51,763 nucleotides of DNA from Bacillus timonensis (GTDB lineage: Bacteria; Bacillota; Bacilli; Bacillales; Bacillaceae_L), in assembly GCF_004799755.1 (NCBI RefSeq), contig NZ_SLUB01000030.1, positions 1 through 51,763 on the forward strand. The letters are read 5' to 3'. Positions 45,181 through 51,763 of this stretch are shown in pieces (positions within the stretch are counted from its first letter, which is position 1; every line of letters starts with the position of its first letter). The translations under genes were made by a program, and so were the position numbers. The notes beneath the pieces are model-generated. The model did not search any database. It was not told the origin of the DNA and worked only from the letters and a program-made list of their open reading frames with translations.

Positions 45181-45615
45181 CGCGTTTTCAACTCCCCCTA
45201 TGATATGTATCTGTCGATTCTAGGTGAAAACCGTGACTTTTACCCTCCTTTTTTAGCAATATATGGCGAATCACCTAAATTATAGACTATTCTACACATT
45301 AAAAGAAGTCTAAAGATTGGGATTTATTTGACTAGTTTTGTCGAAAAAGCGTGAAACGAAAAAAATATCATATTCTCTATCTATTTTGAGTTAAATCGAA
45401 TGTTTTTTGGATATTGTCAAAATAGTATAAATACGTAACGATTTGAAATACCATTACCTAAAATACTATAATACGAATAAGTGTTTAGCTCTAAGTCATA
45501 TATTACTTAGGGTTGGTGTCATTATTTATTACGCTATGATGAAAATATTAATGATAAGGAAATTTATGCTATAATGACTTGAAATCTTAAAATATTTTAT
45601 TTACAGGAGCCAATA
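45181..45615. other. Divergent control region between the subtilisin gene and the polysaccharide locus
   Basis: About 435 bases without a gene, AT-rich. The left end contains the protease ribosome binding site. The right end contains the promoter at 45567. Confidence 0.6.
45567..45575 (+). promoter_or_regulatory. Extended -10 promoter of the polysaccharide locus
   Basis: TGCTATAAT is a perfect extended -10 box, about 41 bases before the first start codon. The -35 region is poor, as is common with extended -10 promoters. The same TGCTATAAT occurs at 22097. Confidence 0.6.
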
Positions 45616-46755
45616 ATGAATAGCAAAATAATCGGGAATATAAAGTTATGGATCTTGGCGCTAATTCTTGCAACTTCTACATTTTCTAGTTACTTTCGAT
45701 ATATCTCACAGAGTGAATATAATTTTGCTACAATAGTCATGCCTGTTAGTTATATTTTGTTCTTTTTGTTAGCTGTTGTGTTTTTTGGGAGCGTTCAAAT
45801 AGAGCTTAAGAAGGTTTGGCATAGTATCTTTATTTTTGGTATTGTCATTCTTAATTTTCTTTTTATGCTTAAATTTGGTTTGCCAAAATATTATTACATG
45901 CTGGCGGAGAATCTTGGAAACATACAAATTGTGTTAATTTCAGTAATAGGTGTACTAATTGTTAGTACGAAGGTAATTAGCTCCGCATTGAATCGATATT
46001 ATTTCATTGCATTTTTATTTGGTTTGTACTATACACTTTTCTTTTTTTTAGGGGTATTTGAAAGGAACCAATATTTAAACGAGAATACATGGGGTCTTTT
46101 TCTTGCACCATTTCTTATCTATTTGTTTGTTACATACGAAAAGATTACACTTAGGATTATTGTTTTAATAGTAGGTTCTTGGTTAATTTATATTTCTGGT
46201 GCTAAAACAACTTTAGTTGCTTTTGTAACACTTCCAATCTTTATGTTTATCTTTAATAAAGTAAAAAGACCAAGGTTGGTCTATACGGGTTTATTAATTG
46301 TTGGTTTTACATTTGTCTATTTAGCTGCAGTCATAAAAAGTGAACTTATTATACAATTACTAACATTTAGAAGCCTCTTATGGGATGTCTACATTCAAAA
46401 TGTTACTTCTTCATTTAGTACAATTATTGGGGGTACCGGAATATGGAAGATTGAAAATAATAATCTAGGCGTTTGGCATATTCAGGGCTCAGGAGCACAT
46501 AACACATTTATTAGTCTTTTTAATTATAATGGAATAATAGTTCTTTTACTCTATGTATGTTTCCTCCTTTTTAGTATGAGGAGATGTTCTAAACGTTTTA
46601 CTGTATCCGATGGTGTATTATATTTTGCTATAACATTTCAATTTGCTGAAACTAATTCGCCATTGTTTTCATATATTTTTCCTTCAGTTGTTTTTTTAGT
46701 GAATGCTCTTATTAATAACAGGACAGAACAATCAGAAGAGAATATTGATACCTAA
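45616..46755 (+). CDS. Wzy/O-antigen ligase-like membrane protein (polysaccharide polymerase)
   Basis: The 379-residue protein has ten or eleven hydrophobic helices. A large extracytoplasmic loop near residues 265-300 contains GTGIWKIENN and GSGAHNTFISLFNYNGIIVL, the pattern of Wzy_C-type polymerases and ligases. It would join lipid-linked repeat units outside the membrane. The ATG at 45616 follows AGGAGC. It stands first in a locus for fucosamine-containing polysaccharide, with 228 unremarkable bases before the next gene. Confidence 0.82.
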   Translation: MNSKIIGNIKLWILALILATSTFSSYFRYISQSEYNFATIVMPVSYILFFLLAVVFFGSVQIELKKVWHSIFIFGIVILNFLFMLKFGLPKYYYMLAENLGNIQIVLISVIGVLIVSTKVISSALNRYYFIAFLFGLYYTLFFFLGVFERNQYLNENTWGLFLAPFLIYLFVTYEKITLRIIVLIVGSWLIYISGAKTTLVAFVTLPIFMFIFNKVKRPRLVYTGLLIVGFTFVYLAAVIKSELIIQLLTFRSLLWDVYIQNVTSSFSTIIGGTGIWKIENNNLGVWHIQGSGAHNTFISLFNYNGIIVLLLYVCFLLFSMRRCSKRFTVSDGVLYFAITFQFAETNSPLFSYIFPSVVFLVNALINNRTEQSEENIDT

Positions 46756-46983
46756 AAATTGAAAGAATCTTATGTTTCGACATAATAATACATGATTGGG
46801 TAAAAAAATGAGGGATTGTTTGTCGTAAAAGGTAGAAAATCGTAAAATGGTTGGTTTATAATTAATGGTGGACTTTTATGTTTCTAAGTAGAATTGATTC
46901 AATAAAATATTTGAGTGTATACATACATAAAATAAATCTCAAATCTTGTTAGAATTAAAATATGCATGAAGAGGATAATATGA

Positions 46984-48186
46984 ATGAAGATACTTGTCAT
47001 AGATCAACACTTCTATCCTGAACAATTTCGGGTAAACGATATATGCTTTGAATTAGCGAAGGAAGGTCATGACGTGACTGTATTAACCGGGCTTCCTAAC
47101 TATCCAAGCGGAGTTGTAGAACCAGAATATAGATGGTTTAAAAAACGTTATGAAATAATCAATGGTGTTAAGGTACATCGCTCTTGGATTTTAGAACGGA
47201 GAAGTGGAACGCTTCGCCTTGCATTAAACTATATCAGTTTCGTAATTACTGGCTCTATAAAAGCTTTGTTTTTGAAAAAAGATTTTGATGTTGTTTTAGT
47301 GTATCAAACCTCCCCGGTAACTATGGCGATACCAGGAATAGTTGTGAAAAAGCTAACAAAAACGCCTCTTATCATTTATTGCCACGATCTATGGCCGGAA
47401 AGTATTGCATCTGCAGGTATTTCTCCAGATAGTAAAATTTACAGCATACTACTACCGGTCAGTAAGTGGATATACAAAAGTGCTAACGGGATTTTTACAA
47501 GCTCCAAGCTGTTTGAAAAATACTTTAACAATAAGTTGGGTATTTATGAAAACATAACCCACCTTCCTGTTTATGCAGAGGCTCTATTTGAAAATATTAA
47601 ACCTAAAAGTATCGATGATGGGAATACAAACCTTGTATTTGCGGGAAATATAGGAGAAATGCAAAGTGTTGAAACAATCCTTCTCGCAGCGAATGAGCTA
47701 AAAAACGAAGACCAAATAAAGTTCCATATTGTTGGTGACGGTTCGTCCAGAGAAAAATGTCAAAAACTAGCGGAAGATCTAGGGTTATCTAACGTTATTT
47801 TTCACGGACAATACCCTTTAACGGAAATGCCTAGATTCTATGAAATGGCAGATGCTTTCCTAATTACTTTAAAGGAAAATAAAGTAATTTCTTACACGCT
47901 ACCTAATAAAGTCCAGTCCTATATGGCAGCAGGTAAGCCAATTCTTGGAGCCATTGATGGTGAGACACAATTAGTAATAAATGAGTCAGATTGTGGCCTT
48001 TGCGCTTCAGCAGAAGATTATAAAACGTTCGCTACGCTCATAAAACAGTTCACGAATGAAAAGGAAAAGCATGAAACTTATGGTCGAAATGCTAGGAAGT
48101 ATTATGATCAACATTTTTCAAAGGTGAATTATATGAAAAGATTAAATCATTTGTTTAAAAAAATTATTTCAGGTAGGGATGCATAA
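46984..48186 (+). CDS. wbuB: Glycosyltransferase family 4, WbuB-like
   Basis: The 400-residue GT-B enzyme has an N-terminus (KILVIDQHFYPEQFRVNDIC, VTVLTGLPNYPSG) matching the WbuB group, which transfers N-acetyl-L-fucosamine to lipid-linked sugar. The C-terminal nucleotide-sugar domain has FAGNIGEMQSVETIL and the acidic region near KVQSYMAAGKPILG. The ATG at 46984 follows AGAGGAT; an ATG four bases earlier is out of frame. It overlaps the next gene by one base. The following three genes make UDP-L-FucNAc, which supports FucNAc as its donor (inference). Confidence 0.88.
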   Translation: MKILVIDQHFYPEQFRVNDICFELAKEGHDVTVLTGLPNYPSGVVEPEYRWFKKRYEIINGVKVHRSWILERRSGTLRLALNYISFVITGSIKALFLKKDFDVVLVYQTSPVTMAIPGIVVKKLTKTPLIIYCHDLWPESIASAGISPDSKIYSILLPVSKWIYKSANGIFTSSKLFEKYFNNKLGIYENITHLPVYAEALFENIKPKSIDDGNTNLVFAGNIGEMQSVETILLAANELKNEDQIKFHIVGDGSSREKCQKLAEDLGLSNVIFHGQYPLTEMPRFYEMADAFLITLKENKVISYTLPNKVQSYMAAGKPILGAIDGETQLVINESDCGLCASAEDYKTFATLIKQFTNEKEKHETYGRNARKYYDQHFSKVNYMKRLNHLFKKIISGRDA

Positions 48187-49208
48187 TGTTTACAGACAAA
48201 ACGTTATTAATAACCGGGGGTACCGGTTCTTTTGGAAATGCCGTAATGAAACGTTTTCTAGATACTGGTTTGAAAGAAATACGGATATTCTCACGGGATG
48301 AGAAAAAACAGGATGATCTGCGAAAGTATTATAAAAATGACAAAATAAAGTTTTATCTAGGTGATGTAAGGGACTTAGGAAGTGTGAAAAATGCGATGAA
48401 TGGTGTAGATTATATTTTTCATGCTGCCGCATTAAAGCAAGTACCATCTTGTGAGTTCTTTCCCATGGAAGCAGTTAAAACAAATATTTTAGGTACAAAT
48501 AATGTTTTGACAGCAGCAATTGAATTTGGCGTAAAAAAGGTAATTTGTCTTTCTACGGATAAAGCAGCCTATCCAATCAATGCAATGGGAATATCCAAAG
48601 CGATGATGGAAAAGGTTTTTGTTGCAAGGGCAAAAACTGTTTCACCTGATAAAACACTTATTTGCGGCACAAGATATGGAAATGTTATGGCATCACGAGG
48701 ATCTGTTATTCCATTGTTTGTAGATCAAATTAAGAATGGACAACCTCTTACCATAACAGACCCTAACATGACTCGATTTTTAATGAGTCTTGAGGAGGCA
48801 GTTGAGTTAGTTGTGTTTGCATATAAAAATGCTGAGGCTGGAGATATTATGGTTCAAAAATCCCCAGCGAGTACTATCGGAGACTTAGCACAAGCTATCA
48901 AAGAATTATTCAATGCAGATAATGAAATTAAAATCATTGGAACACGACATGGAGAAAAGAAATATGAAACACTGCTGACTAAAGAAGAATATGCAGTTGC
49001 AGAGGATTATGAAAACTATTTTAGGGTACCAGCAGATAAAAGAGATCTAAACTATGGTAAATATTTTGATGCAGGAGACCTAAAGCTCTCTACTGAAGAA
49101 GAATATAATTCACATAATACTCAAATTTTAAATATTGAAGAAATTAAAAGAAAACTACTTGAGTTGGACTACATACAAAACGAGTTAAGGGATTGGAACA
49201 ATAAATGA
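48186..49208 (+). CDS. fnlA: UDP-GlcNAc 4,6-dehydratase/5-epimerase (FnlA/CapE/WbjB)
   Basis: This 340-residue short-chain dehydrogenase-fold enzyme has the NAD-binding motif ITGGTGSFGNAV and the polysaccharide-synthesis signature HAAALKQVPSCEFFPMEAVK. In place of the classical YxxxK it has SKAMMEK. It is the inverting dehydratase that starts UDP-N-acetyl-L-fucosamine synthesis from UDP-GlcNAc. It starts at an ATG overlapping the previous stop by one base, and its stop overlaps the next start by 4 bases (ATGA), showing tight coupling. Confidence 0.94.
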   Translation: MFTDKTLLITGGTGSFGNAVMKRFLDTGLKEIRIFSRDEKKQDDLRKYYKNDKIKFYLGDVRDLGSVKNAMNGVDYIFHAAALKQVPSCEFFPMEAVKTNILGTNNVLTAAIEFGVKKVICLSTDKAAYPINAMGISKAMMEKVFVARAKTVSPDKTLICGTRYGNVMASRGSVIPLFVDQIKNGQPLTITDPNMTRFLMSLEEAVELVVFAYKNAEAGDIMVQKSPASTIGDLAQAIKELFNADNEIKIIGTRHGEKKYETLLTKEEYAVAEDYENYFRVPADKRDLNYGKYFDAGDLKLSTEEEYNSHNTQILNIEEIKRKLLELDYIQNELRDWNNK

Positions 49209-50314
49209 AGATACTTGTAACAGGATCCCAGGGATTTGTTGGAAGAAACCTGGTTGCTGAATTAAAGAATAAAGGCTACGAAGATATACTTGAGTTTAAC
49301 AGAGATAGTGATCAAACATTGCTAAATGAGTATACAAAACAGTGTGATTTTATTTTTCATTTAGCAGGTGTTAATAGACCGAAAGAAGAAAATGAGTTTA
49401 TGGAAGGTAACTTCGGTTTAACATCTACCTTACTGGAACTCTTAAAGAAAAATAATAATAAAGCACCAGTATTATTAACTTCTTCTATACAAGCAGCAAA
49501 TGATAACCCGTATGGTAATAGTAAAAGGGCTGGAGAAGACCTACTGTTTGAATACAGTAATACCACAGGTGCAAAGGCACTGGTGTACAGACTTCCGAAT
49601 TTATTCGGTAAGTGGTCAAAGCCCAACTATAACAGTGTAGTGGCAACATTTTGCCATAATATTGCTCGAGGAATTGATATTCAAATAAATGACCCAAAAT
49701 CCGAAGTTACACTAAGTTATATTGACGATGTTCTAGCTGAATTTATACGTGCTTTAAAAGGTGAAGAAACGAAGGATGGGGAATTTTGTAAAGTACCAAT
49801 ATCTTATAAAATAACAGTAGGAGAACTTGCTGAAAAGATTTATTCATTTAAGAGAAATCGCGAAACGTTAGTGATGCCTTCTTTACAAAGTAAATTCGAC
49901 AAAGCGCTTTACGGTACTTTCTTATCTTATTTACCAGAAGATAAGTTTTCCTATAACTTAAAAAAGAATGTAGATAATCGTGGTTGGTTAGCGGAATTCA
50001 TCAAATCAGAAAGTATGGGCCAAATCTTTATTTCGAAGACAAAGCCTGGTATTACAAGGGGAAACCACTGGCATCACACAAAGGTTGAAAAATTCCTAGT
50101 GATCCAAGGGGAGGCTGTTATTAAATTCCGCAAAATTGGTACCGATGAAGTATTAGAATACAAAGTTAATGGGGAAGTACCAGAGGTAGTTGATATACCA
50201 GTTGGGTATACACACTCCATTACTAATACTGGTCAGGATGAAGTAATTACCCTATTTTGGGCTTGTGAAATATTTGACCCCGAGAAGCCAGATACCTATT
50301 ATTTGGAGGTTTAA
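49205..50314 (+). CDS. fnlB: UDP-sugar epimerase/reductase with cupin domain (FnlB/CapF/WbjC)
   Basis: This 369-residue bifunctional protein has an N-terminal Rossmann domain (KILVTGSQGFVGRNLVAELK) and a C-terminal cupin (residues of about 255-369; ITRGNHWHHTKVEKFLVIQG with metal-binding His, VDIPVGYTHSITNTGQ). It performs the C-3 epimerisation and C-4 reduction steps after FnlA. The start is the ATG at 49205. A ribosome binding site for the next gene overlaps its final codons. Confidence 0.94.
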   Translation: MKILVTGSQGFVGRNLVAELKNKGYEDILEFNRDSDQTLLNEYTKQCDFIFHLAGVNRPKEENEFMEGNFGLTSTLLELLKKNNNKAPVLLTSSIQAANDNPYGNSKRAGEDLLFEYSNTTGAKALVYRLPNLFGKWSKPNYNSVVATFCHNIARGIDIQINDPKSEVTLSYIDDVLAEFIRALKGEETKDGEFCKVPISYKITVGELAEKIYSFKRNRETLVMPSLQSKFDKALYGTFLSYLPEDKFSYNLKKNVDNRGWLAEFIKSESMGQIFISKTKPGITRGNHWHHTKVEKFLVIQGEAVIKFRKIGTDEVLEYKVNGEVPEVVDIPVGYTHSITNTGQDEVITLFWACEIFDPEKPDTYYLEV

Positions 50315-50318
50315 AGAA

Positions 50319-51443
50319 ATGGAAAAAATGAAGGTTATGACCATTGTTGGTACAAGACCCGAAATTATACGTTTATCCGAAGTAATTAAAGCTTGTGACC
50401 GATATTTTAATCATACATTAGTTCATACTGGTCAAAATTGGGATTACACCCTTAATGATATATTTTTTGAAGAGTTAGGATTAAGACAGCCTGACCATTT
50501 TCTTGGTGTCGTAGGCAATGACCTTGGAGAAACAATGGGGAATATCATTGCTGCATCCTACAAGATATTAAGGGAAGAGCAGCCAGATGCACTATTAATT
50601 TTAGGGGACACGAATAGTTGTTTAAGCGCCATCGCTGCGAAACGATTAAAGATACCTATTTTCCATATGGAAGCAGGAAATCGATGTTTTGATCAAAATG
50701 TTCCTGAGGAAATTAACCGAAAGATTGTTGATCATACTTCCGACATAAACTTAGCATATACTGAGCATAGTAGAAGATACCTCTTATCTGAGGGGATTAG
50801 AAAGGATCATGTTTTTGTAACAGGCTCCCCTATGACTGAGGTAATATCGAAACATCACGAAAAAATTGAAAACAGTGATGTTTTAAATCAATTAGGGTTA
50901 GAAGAAGGAAAATATATTTTAGTATCAGCACATCGTGAAGAAAACATTGATCATGAAAATAATTTTAATTCTTTAATGAATGCTTTAAACAATATTGCTG
51001 AGACTTATCAATTACCTATTATCTATTCAACACATCCAAGAAGTTGGAAAAAGATTGAAGAAAGAGGTTTTAAATTCCATCCTCTAGTAAGACAGTTAAA
51101 ACCATTTGGATTCTTCGATTATAACAAGTTACAATTGAAATCTTTTTGTACTTTATCTGATAGCGGTACTCTTTCTGAGGAATCAGCTATTTTAGGTTTC
51201 CCTGGTGTTCTTATCCGAACATCTACTGAGAGACCTGAAGTATTGGACAAAGGAACAGTTATTGTTGGTGGAATTACTGAAAAAGACATTGTTCAGTCTG
51301 TGGAATTAAGTAGGGCAATGTGGGAAAATCGTGAAGAAACAATTTTAGCGAATGATTATCGAGATGAGAATGTCTCAGTTAAGGTTGTAAAGATAATCCA
51401 AAGCTACGTGAAAATCATAAATAAAGTAATCTGGGGTAAGTAA
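50319..51443 (+). CDS. fnlC: UDP-N-acetyl-L-talosamine/GlcNAc 2-epimerase type (FnlC/CapG/WbjD)
   Basis: This is a WecB-like epimerase of 374 residues, beginning MTIVGTRPEIIRLSEVIK and containing LLILGDTNSCLSAIAAKR, HMEAGNRCFDQNVPEEINRK, HREENID and SDSGTLSEESAILGFP. It performs the last step to UDP-N-acetyl-L-fucosamine. The ATG at 50319 follows TTGGAGG and lies 4 bases after the previous stop. A longer frame from 50265 adds 18 residues that overlap fnlB and is not needed. Confidence 0.94.
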   Translation: MEKMKVMTIVGTRPEIIRLSEVIKACDRYFNHTLVHTGQNWDYTLNDIFFEELGLRQPDHFLGVVGNDLGETMGNIIAASYKILREEQPDALLILGDTNSCLSAIAAKRLKIPIFHMEAGNRCFDQNVPEEINRKIVDHTSDINLAYTEHSRRYLLSEGIRKDHVFVTGSPMTEVISKHHEKIENSDVLNQLGLEEGKYILVSAHREENIDHENNFNSLMNALNNIAETYQLPIIYSTHPRSWKKIEERGFKFHPLVRQLKPFGFFDYNKLQLKSFCTLSDSGTLSEESAILGFPGVLIRTSTERPEVLDKGTVIVGGITEKDIVQSVELSRAMWENREETILANDYRDENVSVKVVKIIQSYVKIINKVIWGK

Positions 51444-51444
51444 A

Positions 51445-51763
51445 ATGAAAGTGCTCCAGATTAACTCTGTTTGTGGTATTGGAAGTACGGGTAGGATTGC
51501 TACAGATATTCATAATACCCTTACCAAATTAGGTCACGAAAGCTATGTAGCATACGGTAGAGAAGTAGCAAAAAATTGTGATAATGTTATTAAAATTGGT
51601 AATAAAACCGACAATTATTTACATGTTGCTAAAACCAGGACTTTTGATAGACACGGATTTGGTTCCAAGGAACCCACCAAAATTTTTATAAATAAAATGG
51701 AAAGTTTAGATCCTGATATTTTTCATCTTCACAATATACATGGCCTGTCTCTTATTCACATCT
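51445..51763 (+). CDS. Glycosyltransferase, partial, runs off the window end
   Basis: About 106 codons are present, starting MKVLQINSVCGIGSTGRIAT, then DIHNTLTKLGHESYVAYGRE and DPDIFHLHNIHGLSL. This is the start of a family 4-type (GT-B) glycosyltransferase of capsule loci, with the HxHN motif near the end of the visible part. The ATG follows TGGGG one base after the fnlC stop. The frame is open to the end of the window. Confidence 0.85.
   Translation, partial: MKVLQINSVCGIGSTGRIATDIHNTLTKLGHESYVAYGREVAKNCDNVIKIGNKTDNYLHVAKTRTFDRHGFGSKEPTKIFINKMESLDPDIFHLHNIHGLSLIHI

Overview
The window looks like chromosomal DNA of a low-GC, Gram-positive, endospore-forming-type bacterium of the Bacillaceae. 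The reasons are strong AGGAGG-type ribosome binding sites, frequent TTG/GTG starts, lipoprotein signals, a YesM/YesN regulatory pair, a PbpC-like penicillin-binding protein, LytR-CpsA-Psr and YkuD proteins, and U-rich hairpin terminators. The species cannot be named from the sequence. No rRNA, tRNA or CRISPR array was seen.

Bases 1-1032 hold a REP-associated tyrosine transposase (RAYT) flanked by its own palindromic REP elements. About eight further REP copies or fragments are scattered to 36.8 kb, mostly at the 3' ends of unrelated genes, and two proteins now end in REP-encoded residues. Bases 1041-9314 are a sugar uptake locus: a membrane-anchored sugar-binding sensor, a YesM-type histidine kinase and a YesN-type response regulator, then a ChvE/MmsA/MmsB-type monosaccharide ABC transporter. 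Bases 9414-18966 carry a TraX-family membrane protein with an M15 peptidase lipoprotein, a glycerate module (AEC permease, CdaR regulator, glycerate kinase), a cytoplasmic GH5 glycosidase, an orphan sugar-binding lipoprotein and a frameshifted D-lyxose isomerase behind a perfect 34-bp palindrome.

Bases 19041-35896 are mainly envelope genes: a TPR protein with a decayed dynamin-like GTPase domain, an MdoB-like phosphoglycerol transferase with a small membrane partner, an LCP protein, a PBP3-like transpeptidase, an amidase with choline-binding-type repeats, a wHTH-LicC-LicA fusion coupled to a BCCT transporter (phosphocholine supply), and a GtrB/GtrA/GT-C glycosylation operon. A scar with an IS256-family remnant and a truncated gene lies at 36.0-36.8 kb. 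Bases 37191-45180 encode three more secreted proteins with choline-binding-type repeats: an Amidase_3 enzyme, an L,D-transpeptidase and a giant subtilisin. Bases 45616-51763 are the start of a capsule or exopolysaccharide locus: a Wzy-like polymerase, a WbuB-like glycosyltransferase, the three UDP-N-acetyl-L-fucosamine enzymes, and a partial glycosyltransferase running off the end.

Two themes stand out. One is a phosphocholine supply operon beside four proteins whose repeat modules would bind it, a pneumococcus-like surface arrangement in a Bacillaceae-like genome. The other is a RAYT/REP family whose copies sit at gene 3' ends in one orientation relative to the gene.
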